A stretch of DNA of 64,000 bases from positions 48,827,482 to 48,891,481 of the forward strand of contig CM054157.1 of assembly GCA_028751875.1 (NCBI GenBank). The letters run 5' to 3'. The notes beneath the pieces are model-generated. The model worked only from the letters and a program-made list of their open reading frames with translations, was not told where the DNA came from and did not search any database. This stretch comes from Rapana venosa (taxonomy: Eukaryota; Mollusca; Gastropoda; Neogastropoda; Muricidae). Positions within the stretch are counted from its first letter, which is position 1. Every line of letters starts with the position of its first letter. The position numbers and the translations under genes are program-made. This document shows, piece by piece, positions 45,085 to 57,104 of this stretch.

Positions 45085-48045
45085 CAAAGGTATGAGTGAA
45101 TGTTCGAATGTGTGAGAGTAATTCTCAAACAATTTGTGAATGTATATTTCTGAGTTACTGAGTTTATTTGTTGATGTAAATGCTTTATAACTTTTGAAAA
45201 TGCCCATATTTTGTAATTTGGACACAAGTGTGAGCGAGTGTATGAGAGAATGGTCATTGTAAAGTTTTAAATTTATGTATGTACATATTTTGACTTTCAT
45301 GTTTTAGAATTAAAGTGCAAGTGAGTGCTTGAGTGAGAGAATAATCTTTGGATTTATTATTATTTTCTAATTATGTAGATTCCTGAATTATGAAGTGAAA
45401 AGCCTGATTATTGATATAAGCGTATTTTGACTTTAAACAACCAACATATTTTGTAGTCTTTGATTCATGTATTAGGACAGAAGTATGAGTGAGTCTTTGA
45501 GTGAGAGAGGGATCCTTGGATACTACATAAAATCTTGTGTATAGTACCTGAATTTGGAGTCAAATGTTTGTTTATCGCTCTCAGTGCATTTTCACTTTCA
45601 GAAAATGACATGGTTTGTAATCTTCATGAATTTGGACTACAGAGTGAAATCGTTTCTTTATTGACTTTAGTGCATTTTGATTTTAAGCAGTGTACATATT
45701 TTGTAATTGTAGTTGCATGTATTTGGAGTGAGTGTTTGAATGAGAGAGTAACCCTTTGACTTTTTTCTTAATTACAGAGTAAAATTGTTGCTTTACTAAC
45801 ATAAGCGCGTTTTGACTTTAAACAATGTACATATTTTGTCATCATAGTTGCATGTATTTGGAGTGAGTGTTGAGATGGTAACCCTTTGACTTTTTTCTTT
45901 ATGAATATTCCTGAATTACAGAGTAAAATTGTTTCTTTACTAACATAAGCGCGTTTTGACTTTAAACAATGTACATATTTTGTCATCATAGTTGCATGTA
46001 TTTGGAGTGAGTGTTGAGATGGTAACCCTTTGACTTTTTTCTTTATGAATATTCCTGAATTACAGAGTAAAATTGTTTCTTTACTAACATAAGCGCGTTT
46101 TGACTTTAAACAATGTACATATTTTGTAATCATAGTTGCATGTATTTGGAGTGAGTGTTTGAATGAGAGAGTAACCCTTTGACTTTTTTCTTTATGAATA
46201 TCCTGAATTACAGAGTAAAATTGTTTTGTTTATCGACATATGTGCGTTTTGACTTTTAACAATGTAATATTTTGTAATCGTAGCCGCATGTATTTGGAGT
46301 GAGTGACTGAGATGGAAGTCCCTGTACTTTTTTTTTTAACATATGTTACTGAATTAGCATAAGGACATTTTGATTTTTTTTTTAAGTGCATATTTTTGTG
46401 GATTTTTTTATCATAGTACAAATTTGTAATTTGTGATTGATTGGGTAAACTTGTATTATTTGTTGATAGAGGTGCATATTGTTTCTTGACCTTTAGGCTG
46501 GGGTCAAAGTATCTTGCGCATTTTAACGTTAAATGCTTCATTGCATTATGCATTGAAATAAAGGTGTTGGTGCATGAGTAACCAGTGGACTGTTCTATAT
46601 TCTTACTTTTCTGAGTAATCAGAGGACTATTTTCTTTCTGTATATTCCTACTTGAGTAAGATAATGTTTGGTGGTACTGATAATATATATATATAATTTT
46701 TTTTTTTAAAGCATTGACATTGACACTTTCACCTCCTGCAGAAGGTTTGAGTGGAGGAGAGACAAATGGACTACTTTTTTTCAATGTAATTAGTTGATTA
46801 TTTTTTTATGTCGAGGATAATAGGATCAGAACTCATGTGCTTTTTAACATCCAGTCCCCGTGTGTATGCAGTTTTTGTGAATTCTGTCATCTGTTCCCAC
46901 CGGCACACAATGGCCTACTCTTACGAAAAGCAGAACAGGATTTAACATATGCGCAAGATGTTCTGCGTGCGTTCGCACATGGGACCTCGGTTTACAGTCT
47001 CATCCGAAGGACTAAACTATTTGTGTATGTTGCGCAATAAGATTTCTATAACATGTACATTTTTGTGTAGTCTTCATGCCATGCGTTGGGCATAAAGTCT
47101 AATTAAGTGACAGTTTGAATGAGTAAGCTATAGACTATGTCTTGTATGCAAATCAGAATTACTTGATTATAAAAAAAATCTGTACATTTGTATATAGGTG
47201 CACATTGACTTCAACAGCAGTGACTGCTTTGTTGCCATCACTTCTTGTGTCAGCCGAAAGAGTTAGTGTTTATGCATATGACTTACAGGATACTTTTTTT
47301 TTAAACAATATTAACTCTAAAAAAATTTTTAAAGTACATTTGTTGCATGATATGTAGGTGCATTTTTTCGTGTTAAATCATGGATATTTTTTGGTTACCT
47401 CCACTTGCTGTGCTGGCCCAAAGAGTGATGGAGCGAGTGTTTGAGTAACACATGGACTATTTTTTTCAATGTAGATTCTTTTAATTGCATGGTAAGAAAT
47501 ATACATTTGTTGTATGTAAACCTTTGATTTTTTAAAAACATGGGACCTTTTTTTGTGTCGTAATTTTCACTTCCTGTGCTAGCCCAAAGGTGAGTGTTTG
47601 ACTGAGTGAGCACTCAACGGACTACTTTTTTTTTTTCAATGTGAATTCTTGAAATAGTTCATTAGAATGCTGCTTTATTTAGTACAGTTTTACAATACTT
47701 CCTATGTTAGGCCAAAGAATAAGTGTGGTGAATAACAGAAAGCTGGACTACTTTTTAAAAATGTAAATTTTTGAATTATTAGGTAAAAAATATTTTTGGG
47801 TGTGTACATGTACATTTTCACTTTTAACTAAAGACAGTCATAAGTTTTGTTACCCTTATTTTCAAAGAGTGAGTGCGTTTGAGAGTAACTAACCCTTGGA
47901 CTACATGTTCTCTATGTAGATTTCTAGGTTAAAAGAATGTACATTTGTTGTATATACTATACATTTTTACTTGAAACACATTGACATGTTTTGGTTATGC
48001 TCTTTCCTTGTGCTTGCCTAGAGTTACTGAGTGTTCGAGTGAGTG
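45085..48045 (+). repeat. Decayed ~144-bp tandem array spanning about 3 kb
   Basis: Core copies at 45727-46296 repeat with a 134-148 bp period. Each has GAGTGAGTGTTTGA, GTAACCCTTTGAC, CTGAATTACAGAGTAAAATT, AACATAAGCGCGTTTTGACT and ACATATTTTGT. The same ordered motifs are visible, increasingly eroded, upstream to about 45090 and downstream to about 48040 (GAGTGAG..., GGACTAC, ATTC-TGAATTA, TGTACATTT). Confidence 0.82.
46803..47015 (-). mobile_element. SINE family A, the only clear copy in the 42-53 kb block
   Basis: ATGTCGAGGATAATAGGATC to GTCTCATCCGAAGGACTA; head absent. It interrupts the decayed tandem array. Confidence 0.72.
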
Positions 48046-48569
48046 ATGCTGCTGTATGAAATGTTGGTACAACTTTCTTTCAAAACTTACCTTTTTTTTC
48101 CATGTATTTTAAATTTCATGTGCAGATTTATTGGTTTATTATGGCCTTGCTTCGTTTGTGGTATTGACAGTTTACTGTGATTTTTGTTTTATACTCATAA
48201 AAGCAGTCGGATATGTGAATTAGTCATTTGTATTTAATCTTGAGAGAAAGATGGACTCTTACCAGGTTCATTTTGCCTTAGAACTTGTCTCTCTTTCACA
48301 TGCATGCATTCACGCACACTCATGTGCGCGCACACACACACACCCTCCCTCTCTCAACAAAAACTGTTTACAATGGAACTTATTGGACTTTGCCATGCAT
48401 ATTGTACTATCTCTGTTTCTTTATATGTTTGACACTCTGTACAATTATATTGTGTTGTAGTATAAAACCTACTTGTCATATTGTAAACTTTCAATATTCA
48501 AGGGTTCCATGTATTGAATTGAACATTATGTATGCCTAAAATCTCGGTTAATGTTTTTACATCTTTGAG

Positions 48570-48740
48570 ACTCGTGATCATACAATGCTTTGATGTTTGC
48601 AAAATTGTGTATTTTACACAATCGTTTCTTTGGTTTTAATTAATAATGCATTTTTATGATACAATGCTTTTGATGTTTGCAAGATTGTGTGTTTTACACA
48701 ATCTTTTCTTTGATTTTAATTGATAATGCATTATTGTTGT
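48570..48740 (+). repeat. Two-copy ~84-bp tandem duplication with internal dyads
   Basis: Both copies have TACAATGCTTTGATGTTTGC-like sequence and ATTGTGTATTTTACACAAT, a short inverted repeat, then TTTAATTAATAATGCATT. Confidence 0.8.
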
Positions 48741-49049
48741 TTTGTCCAGGAAGGACAACATGATTTGAATTTATAATTTGTACAATGTTCGAGGCTGTTT
48801 GTAATCAAGTTAATGACAAGTTGATTTTGATGCTTGCATTTGCATGATTTTGCATGTATACTACTCATGACTTTGTACTTGAGTTCAACAAAAGCATTGT
48901 TTTGCATCTTCTTTTAACATGAAGCTACAGCCAGAAAAGCTTGACACTTGTAAATCTGTCACAAGTAGTTAAGGGAGGGCAGAGCATGCACAGCCTTTTC
49001 CTTTGTGTAATTTTGATTTATTTTTGTACATATGTCTCGCTTTGGAAGC

Positions 49050-49270
49050 AGGGGCACTCTAGCCAAGTGGTTAAGAGCATTTTAACTTGTAATCTCAAAG
49101 CCGAGAGCTCTTCAAGTTCCACGGAAGTGTCCATTCAAGCAGATCTGCCTGGTTATGGGCTTGTTTTTTTTTCAGCCAGAGCAAACTGCAAAGGCATTAC
49201 TTCAGACATGTCTGCATCAGTTTGATCCTGGGAAGTCCGTTGGATGAGGTTATAAACCTGAATCTTATAT
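49050..49270 (+). mobile_element. Diverged tRNA-headed SINE
   Basis: CTCTAGCCAAGTGGTTAAGA resembles an A box; the B-box region is eroded. GTTGGATGAGGTTATAAACC matches the ATGAGAC...TAAACC block of families A and C. Confidence 0.45.
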
Positions 49271-49309
49271 GTAAATGCACACACATTTTGTGCATGGATT
49301 TTGCTTTTT

Positions 49310-49540
49310 TTTTTATTCCTCAGCTAGAGGATCCGAGGTTCACCAATGGTAGGATGTTGTGCATGCTGCCATTTTTATCCATCATTAAGGTAACCACATT
49401 CCGACTAAGGGGATCTGCACATATTTTTTGTTGTCGTTTCTCGTCGAGAGCGCCAAAGCTCACGAATGATCAGATTTTGCTTATGTGACCGTTTCCACCC
49501 ACCATGAAGGTAGCCGCATTCCGACTTCAGGGATGTGCAT
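49310..49540 (+). repeat. Three tandem partial copies of dispersed repeat F
   Basis: Blocks of the type GAGGTTCACCAATGGTAGGA and AAGGTAGCCGCATTCCGACT occur three times in succession. Confidence 0.6.
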
Positions 49541-49749
49541 GGATTTAAGACACAGCAATCTGTTGTGGAAGAGAGGTCAATCACAGGAAGTGACGTATAC
49601 TACAGGCTAAAAGTCTTGTCAGTTGTTGATGTAAGTAAACTGCCAAGGCTTGTGTTTGATGCTGTGCTTTGAAATGAAATCGTTTTTATCCATCTTCTTA
49701 GTGAAACAGTCTGTACTCTACCATTGATGCAGAAGGAAAAAAATCATCA

Positions 49750-49930
49750 GAAGCTGGGAGTATGGCTGTCTATGTCGTGAGGTAGTTGAAAACGGCCATA
49801 CTCGCAAACCTTCTCATCTAATGTGTACTTTAAGGTCTCACAGTCTTTCCTGAATGTGATGAGTGAGACAGAGTGCATAATTTATTCTGGGTGATCCCCC
49901 CACCCCCCCCCCCCCATGATGTTCAGCTGA
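49750..49930 (+). repeat. Dispersed repeat H, copy 1
   Basis: CTCGCAAACCTTCTCATCTA, TTATTCTGGGTGA and C-rich sequence are shared, in order, with 59255-59450. Confidence 0.5.
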
Positions 49931-50534
49931 GGAAGGCCCAACTGCAAGCTGCCTGGCATGCAGTGTACATGTTTAGTGTATGGTTGAAGACTGGATACAC
50001 TGGGACAACAGGATATCCCATTCAAAGGGTAAAGGTCATGTTAGACGGCTTCTTATGGATACATGCCTTTGCTTTGTGTGCTTTAAAATATCTGTTCTTT
50101 TTATTTTAATTGAAAAAAAGCCATGATGTGATTTTTTTATTTGTTGTTTTCCAGTCTTTGCATGTATTCAAGAAATGAACAAAAACCCCGTTTCTGTCGT
50201 GATTCAAAAACATAAGATCGTTGCAATGCAACCTTTGTACTTGAAGCATTTCAATGCTAAAAGCAGTTTCAGTTTTAGAAGAAGCTTCAATTCTTTACGG
50301 AGATTTGAATTTAACTCACTTTTTAATTGAATTTGATGCTCAAGTTTGGGATTTTTCAAAAGAATTCATCTGAAAAAAAAGAAATCGAGGAAAATAAGCT
50401 ATTTGTTAAACCTTTAAATAGAAACTTCTTATTCGTTATTGCATTACATTTTTTCGCTCTTGGGTAGAGCTTCCCTTGCTTGGTTGCCAGCAAGACGCAT
50501 TACTCAGCAGCTGCTGTAAATATTACTGTTTCTC

Positions 50535-51361
50535 GTGTTTACCAGAGTCAGTATGCCAGTTGAAGGATTCCCAACCACTCTAGAATGTCTGTTGAATGCT
50601 GTGTTACGTGACAATACCGTGTCATCCTTCAAAATCGACGGCAGAGGCAGTCAAACTACGATCGTTTTGCGACTGACTACAAACACTTCGTTTCATTACC
50701 CTGAGACAGCAGACAGCAGTGTTACGTATAGACGAAAGTTCCCATCGCAGGTCAGCAGACAGAAGGAGGGCTGAAGCTTACAGAGCAGACAGTGAGAAGA
50801 AGGCAAGTGTTTCATCTCCTTCAGGACTCTTCATGCCAACACCACCTAGTCTCTGCTATGTTGCTGACCAGAAGACAACTTCCCCTGCTGTGACTGACTT
50901 TTCCCCTTTTGTGCCATGCACTTCTTCTGCGCCACTGTCAGGTGACAATCAGCATGGTAAATCACAAATAAACATACCCTCATGTGACATGGATAAACAG
51001 ACAGTAACAATCAGTTCTGATATAGAAACAGTCTGTGACATGATGAGGAAATGTCGTGCAAGTGGGAAGGCTCTGACCATGGGGAGCAGGGGGGTGGGAG
51101 TGTGTCAGTCCTTGTAGGTAATCATTCTGATGTAGACTGTGATGTAGATTGTAAAAAGGATTCTGAACATTCAAGGAACGTTACTGAGTCAGAGAACACA
51201 GGTGCAAAATCAGAATTGACTTACAGTAATGTTTTGAAATGCTTTGAACGGTTTAATGACAACATAAACAAACAAATGGATCATGTCAGTCATGAGCTGA
51301 AAGAAATTGTAGCCATTACCAAAACTTGTTCGAGTGGAACTCCTTTTAAAGATGTGTCATA
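50535..51361 (+). pseudogene. Frame-broken coding relic of unknown family
   Basis: Three consecutive reading-frame segments look like one former protein: 50535-50774 (SMPVEGFPTTLECLLNAV, then SSFKIDGRGSQTTIVLRL and TYRRKFPSQVSR), continued in another frame by DRRRAEAYRADSEKK and a Ser/Pro-rich stretch to about 51050, then in a third frame to a TAA-free acidic segment ending at 51361 (LKCFERFNDNINKQMDHV). Frame breaks lie near 50750 and 51050. The N-terminal block followed by a basic YRRK...RRRAE segment suggests a multicopy, possibly retroposed or element-encoded protein. I cannot name the family. It is unspliced and lies in the + strand region after SACS. Confidence 0.5.
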
Positions 51362-51719
51362 GCTGCTCTGCTGCCCACCCATTCCATTGTGTATTCATAG
51401 TGTGAGTGAAAGCACTGAGACATTGTAAAACATGAATTTGTTCCATGATGTGGATGCCATGCCATGCTGATTATTTCAAATGTTTTGAATATGTCATGTT
51501 TTGAAAAATTTTCTTTTTTCACTGCCCCCTCCCCCGTTCCATTTTTCAAGAACAGAACCAGCTGTAGCCGATACTACGCAGATATACCCAGCATGCCACC
51601 TAGGGTGGAATGGGCTCCACCAGTTTCAATATCCCTGAGAGACAGCAGGTCAGTTTTGTTATGGTATGACTTCTGAAGAAGTTAATAAGTCGAAGTCAGA
51701 AACACAGGCTATTCTTTTT

Positions 51720-51815
51720 TTTCTTGGCTACAGCTGCGAGGCTCACCGATGGCAAGATTTTGCGTATCTGACCAATTTTTCCACCATGTAGGCATCTGCA
51801 TTCTGACTTCGGTAA
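51720..51815 (+). repeat. Dispersed repeat F
   Basis: CTGCGAGGCTCACCGATGGC, GATTTTGCGTATCTGACC, GCATTCTGACTTCGG. Confidence 0.55.
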
Positions 51816-52344
51816 TGCAGGTCATTCTAATGTGATATCTGTTTGTGTTGTTTGGTATGTGTATAAGCCTTTAGTAAGCTTTGTCATTTGAAATGGGTTG
51901 TTTCATTTTTGTAGACCTATTAAATTTTGTACCAATTAACATACACACACGCACGCACACACATATATTTGAGAAAATATATATGTTTATTTTCATGACT
52001 TTATCTTATGTATATTGCACAGATACTCGTGTCAGATATGTCTGCAGGAAACACAGGCTACTCTTGCACAAGAATTGCGAGTTACATCCCCGTTGATTTT
52101 GTGTGTGTGTTGTTTTGTTTGTTTTTGTGGTGCCTGTGTGTTGAGAAATTTGAATGCAACTATTTTAGATAGAATTTGTTGCACATTTTTTAAAAAAAAT
52201 GTTTTATTCAACCACACCATATCTCATTAATGCATTACTGGCTTACAACAAAACAGAGGCTGTGTGCTGTCATTGAATAAGATGGGTGTAAAAAAAAAAA
52301 CCCAGCTGAACGGAGATTTTGATATTTTTGTTAATTTGTTCCTG

Positions 52345-52440
52345 GGTTTGAGCTCTGAGGTTTACCAATGGTGAGATTGTGCATATGCAACCGCTTTTTA
52401 CTCACAGTAGGGTAGCCACATTCCAACTTCAGGAATGGAT
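52345..52440 (+). repeat. Dispersed repeat F
   Basis: GAGCTCTGAGGTTTACCAAT and GGTAGCCACATTCCAACTTC. Confidence 0.55.
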
Positions 52441-52679
52441 TTAAAAGAAAATCCTTGTACCAAAACGAAAAAGCCGTTTTGTCAAACTATGAATGGAAAC
52501 TGCTAATTTGTTACAGTTCAACAGTTTTTAACTCTCATTTATAAACAGCTCACAATTAGCACGGCTGTTGTATGGTGGACGCACCAGCCCAGTCCCTAAA
52601 TCCGAAAGTTCTGCTGGGACTTTGATATAATGGAACTGAAAACGGAACGGCTGCTGTAGCTATCATTCTTTCTGCCGCG

Positions 52680-52775
52680 TTCCTTGGTTACACCTGGAGG
52701 TTCACAAATGGTGAGATTTTGCGTATGCTGCCTTTTGCCCACCGCTAAGGTTGCCGTATTACGACTTCCAAGAAT
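52680..52775 (+). repeat. Dispersed repeat F
   Basis: GGAGGTTCACAAATGGTGAG, TTTTGCGTATGCTGCC, GTTGCCGTATTACGACTTCC. Confidence 0.55.
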
Positions 52776-52799
52776 TGTTCCGTTTTACTCGCACTTATG

Positions 52800-52950
52800 A
52801 CACTGGTTGGAAGCAACTAGTGATTTCCTGTTGTATGTGTCTTGCACTGGTTAGAAAGGGAAGCAACTAGTGATTTCCTGTTGTGTGTCTCTTGCACTCG
52901 TTACAAAGGGAAGCAACTAGTGATTTCCTGTTGTATGCGTCATTGTTTCG
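52800..52950 (+). repeat. 53-bp tandem repeat, three copies
   Basis: GGAAGCAACTAGTGATTTCC and TGTTGTATGTGTCTTGCACT recur at about 52809, 52859 and 52910. Confidence 0.88.
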
Positions 52951-53262
52951 TTGATAACAGGTTGATAGTTGGAATTGTTCTTTTTTTTCTTTCTTTTTGT
53001 TATTCTAAGCTGTGTTTTTCAGATGTGAGATTTTTTTCTCCACATTTTTATTATCTATGTTTAGTGTTAATTCAGTGTGTGTGCTGCTTTTTTGTTGCTA
53101 CAATTTCAGATGTCAAGTAGCGCATTTTCTTTCAACATTTAATTGGTGTTTTTTTCCCCCCATCGTTTGATGTGCTGTGTGTTTTACTGTAATATTGTAA
53201 CTTTATCCGTTTTCTTGCTTTTTGTGTCTACATTAAGTGTATTTTATTGAGAATTTGTTGCC

Positions 53263-53268
53263 AATAAA
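53263..53268 (+). terminator. Candidate distal polyadenylation signal
   Basis: AATAAA in GCCAATAAAAGAAAC, followed within about 60 nt by T-rich and GT-rich sequence. It could end a long SACS 3'UTR. Confidence 0.3.
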
Positions 53269-53285
53269 AGAAACTTTTTTTAAAC

Positions 53286-54650
53286 CGAAGATTTTATTAC
53301 AAGTTGTAACTGCTTTTTTGTGGGGAAGGGTTGTCTTTCCCTTTGAAAAGTTCTGGTTATCAGACTTAACCGTTTTGTTGTAATGTAAAATATTTATAAA
53401 GTCTTGCTTTTTGTCAGTGCGTATCACGTTATGTATGCTTTATTTCTTTGGTTTTCAAAACTAACTTTTATTTTTCATTGTATTCAAGTGATCTGTAAAA
53501 TATTTATCTAAAACACATTATATAGTAACAGTGTGGGGATATTTAATCGTATCTCTGAAATGCTTCAAAAGCAAAATGTGACCCTTACAGAGGAAAATGT
53601 GGTGTAAGTGGAAAAGTACTTACTTATCTTCATTCATAAATATAATAAATGTATGTGCATGAAAGAAGACTACACGGCCCCACACAATAAACACCTACCG
53701 CAAGGCAAAGGCGTGCCTATTAATAGCATGCGTATGCTGCATTGCTTGCAAGGGGAGGAAACTAAGGTAACTCTCCAATCACAATAGAACAGTGTTATCT
53801 GCCTGGCACAATTCTTTCTTAATATGATTTTGTTTGGGTTTTTTCTTTGTTTGTTGGTTCATTTTGTTTTATGTTGTTGTTTTGGTGTGAGGTTTTTTTG
53901 GGGGGTAAGGCTTTTTTTTTTCATTGCCTATTCCTTTGTTTTTTCCTCTAGATTTTTAATTTGCAAGTTTTGGTTGCAGTGACTGGGGTTGGATGTACTG
54001 TTTTGTTTTGAGGTTTCTTGTATTTTATTTAATGGGGAAGGGGGATGTGTGTGTTGGTTTTTTTAAACTTTCGTTTTGTTTTATTATTCATCTATCTCAA
54101 ATTCTTTATGATATTTTCTGAAGTTTTCATTTGTTTTTTGTTTTTTAAATGTGAGATACATATTTTCTTTTGATAAATCTTGCTAGAAGTTCTCTAGAAT
54201 TTCTACCACAAAAGTAAGGACTATGATTTATTTGGGTCTTTTTTTTTTAAAAACTCGGGTGCACTCCTGCCCCCTCCCCCCCCCCCCCCCCAAAAAAAAA
54301 AAAGAGACCCCCCCCCTATCAAGCCCACCCTTTTAACCCTTCCTATTTTTATTTCAATAAGAATATAAAACACCAGGTCACAAATGTACCAACTTTAAAA
54401 AGCGATATTTTAGAATAAAAAAGAAGACCAGGTGATATTACAGCTGTATGTGTCACATTTGGCAGTGTTTACCATTTTTAACAACAGTATTATAGCAGTA
54501 TCAAAAATGTTTAGTTCACTCCAGTTTCTGTGCCCAAAACATTTTTTTCCAAGCTGCCCTTCTGATGGAAGCTTGTTATCATGGTAAAATGCAATCATTT
54601 TACTTTCTTTATCTTTTTTCTTTTAAAAAAAAAGATTCCTATTAGTTCAC
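53286..54650. other. Intergenic, nothing recognised
   Basis: T-rich unique-looking sequence with TTTGTTTG runs and a C-run/A-run pair near 54276-54305. Confidence 0.4.
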
Positions 54651-54651
54651 T

Positions 54652-54942
54652 TGGGGACAGGATAGCTCAGTGGTCAGAGCGCTCGTTTTCCTCCAGCCAA
54701 GGTTAAGCAGCATCGAGCGTGGTTACCACTTGGATGGGCGACTGTTTGCACGCCTTGGCTTCAGTACAGTCCCCCAGCTATAAATGGGTACCTGCCCTCT
54801 TTAGGGTCAGGGAAGGTAAAGCAGCGAGGGGAAGAAGATGGGCGCCACCCTCAAATACGCTGGCCCCTTGAGAAGTTGAGGTTTCTGATGCCTCACCCTC
54901 CCCTACTACCACATAGGTTATGGGACACCGTTACCTTTTTAA
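54652..54942 (+). mobile_element. SINE family B, intergenic
   Basis: Near-complete copy with TAGCTCAGTGGTCAGAGC, TTAAGCAGCATCGAGCG and CTTGGATGGGCGAC. Confidence 0.8.
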
Positions 54943-55109
54943 CTAGTTCACTTGTTCATTTTATTCAAATCGACGGTGTTTAGTACTTGCAGTGAAAAAG
55001 TACACGCAATGTCTGTTTTTTGGACTTGGAAGTGACTGCTCATGAAAGCCAGTTTTGGTTATCAACAGAGGTGACAGCCCTAATGTGGCCCTCAAAGGTT
55101 GGCAGGGCT

Positions 55110-55680
55110 ATAAACAACATGAATGAAAATGTGAAATGATAGTAACATGAATGAAAATCTGAAGTGATGGTAGTGCCCAACCGAGCAAAATGAATGAAAA
55201 TCTGAAGTGATGGCAACATGAAATGAAAATGTGGAATGATATAGCAACGTGACTGAAAATGTGAAGTGATGGTAGTGCTCAACCGAGCAAAATGAATGAA
55301 AATTTGAAACGATAGTAACATGAATGAAAATGTGAAGCGATAGCAACATGAAAGAAAATCTGAAATAATGGCAGCAACATGAATGAACATGTGAAATAAC
55401 ATGAAATGAAAATGTCAAACGATAGCAACATGGAAATGTGAAATGATAGCAACATGAATGAAAATGTGAAATGATAGCAACATGAAATGAAAATGTGAAG
55501 TGATAGCAACATGAATGAAAATGTGAAGTGATAGCATTAACCAACAGAACATGAGTGAAATGTGAAATGGTAGCACTGATCAAGAGAAATGATAGCAACA
55601 TCAACGAAAATGTGAAACAATGGCACCAACCAAGAAAGTAACATGAATGAAAATGTGAAATGATTGCATTGATCAGCAGA
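55110..55680 (+). repeat. ~28-bp minisatellite, about 20 units
   Basis: AACATGAATGAAAATGTGAA and ATGATAGC recur with small changes; some units carry a TAGTGCCCAACCGAGCAAAA insert. It generates His/Phe-rich antisense shadow ORFs. Confidence 0.92.
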
Positions 55681-55894
55681 ACAAAAAGTTGATGCTGTCA
55701 TTTCATGAAGAGATAGAGTATAAGAGATTGCTGCTGCTGAGTTTTGTTAATTTTATTTTCCTAAAGAGTTGGTGCTTTCGTTTCATGAAGAGATAGTATA
55801 TAAGAGAATGCTGCCGAGTTTTGTTATTTAATTTTCCTGAAGTTTATATATAAACATTAACAGGAGGGAGGAAGGGAATTTGGTGGGGGTGTGG

Positions 55895-55921
55895 TGGTGG
55901 TTGAGGGGGGGGGGGGGGGGG
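55895..55921 (+). repeat. Poly-G tract
   Basis: About 20 consecutive G after a TGGTGGTGG lead-in. Confidence 0.85.
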
Positions 55922-56597
55922 TATTACAAAATTCATATCTTCTAGAGGTTGCTGAAAAATGGAGGGGGGGCTTGTGATTTTGCTTTTGTTTGCTTGACTG
56001 TAATTATTATAGATTTGTTGTTGTTGCTTGAAGTGGTGGGTTTTTTAAAAATATTTAAACAATTTTTTAACAGCTTTTTTTGGCCTTTTTGTGTAAGTGG
56101 TAAATAAATCATATGGAAAAAAACCCACCCTGATTGAGTGAAGTGTCACCTTTTTTCAGAAGAGAAAATAGATAAGCATTCAAACACACATATACACACA
56201 CACACAACACACACACACACACACACAGAGGGAGAGAACTATGTATCTTAACATAATGGATACCTTTTTTTTTCTTTTTCTTTTTTTTTTTTTGCTCTGG
56301 GAAGGCTTATCAAGGCATGTGGCTGGTTTGATATTGCATACAACATTCCAAACACATCATAATGATCATAACAACAATACTTGTAAAAATGATGATAATA
56401 ACAAATAGCATTCATCTGTCACAATCTCTTTGCCACAATATCCTAAACATTTTAATTCAAAGCGCCTTACAAAGCAAAGACTGAGAGAGTTATTTATCCT
56501 TTACTTTATGCAATATCTGATGTTTTGCAAACACACAGATATGTGTCATGCATGCAAGCGCTCACATACACACACACACGCACACACACATACAACA

Positions 56598-56915
56598 CGG
56601 GATAGCCTAGTGGTTAGAGTGATGCGCTTGTGATCTGCTGACCCTGGTTCGAATCTCGCTCAAGAGGATTTTTTCCTCCGGAATTCAAATTAGTGCCGAC
56701 TCCACTCTCCCCAAAAGTCTTTCGAATGAGACTATAAACTGAGATCCCGTGTACGAACGCATGCTGAACATCTTGCGCACACGTTAAAACCCCTGCTTTT
56801 CGAAAGAGTAGGCCATTGTGGATGACAAAATTTACAAAACTGCATACACACGGGGACTGGATTTTTAAAAAAGCATGAGTGCTTATTCTATTATCCTTGA
56901 AATAAAAGATTAAAT
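56598..56915 (+). mobile_element. SINE family A, full length with clear tRNA-like head
   Basis: Best example of the head: GGGATAGCCTAGTGGTTAGA (A box) and CCCTGGTTCGAATCTCGC (B box), then the body, ending TTATCCTTGAAATAAAAG. Confidence 0.82.
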
Positions 56916-57104
56916 AACAATAAGAGTAATAACACACTTGCCACAATCAACCCTTCGCAATCCATTTTTTCCCTCTTACTGTCTTAAAACGGCATGAACA
57001 CGTCCGCATTTTGTAGAATAGGAAAGGGAGAAGCATACAGACAAGAACATTATCTCGGGACTTTCAGAAGATATAGGTTTGAACTTTTTTTTTGGTCAAA
57101 CAGT

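Larger units (their letters stand above)
41959..53285 (+). other. Possible very long SACS 3'UTR, or intergenic DNA
   Basis: An AT/T-rich stretch with few SINEs compared with both sides. AATAAA hexamers with plausible context occur at 44452-44457, 46557-46562 and 53263-53268; the last is followed by T-rich and TTTTTTGTGGGG sequence resembling a downstream element. No convincing spliced coding exon was found. It contains tandem repeats, a partial SINE, dispersed repeat copies and a broken coding relic, listed separately. The 3' end of the transcript cannot be fixed from sequence alone. Confidence 0.35.

Noticed and set aside
45768..46133. 121-codon minus-strand ORF with repeated 48-residue units
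   Set aside because: A shadow of the 144-bp tandem repeat (144 = 48 x 3).
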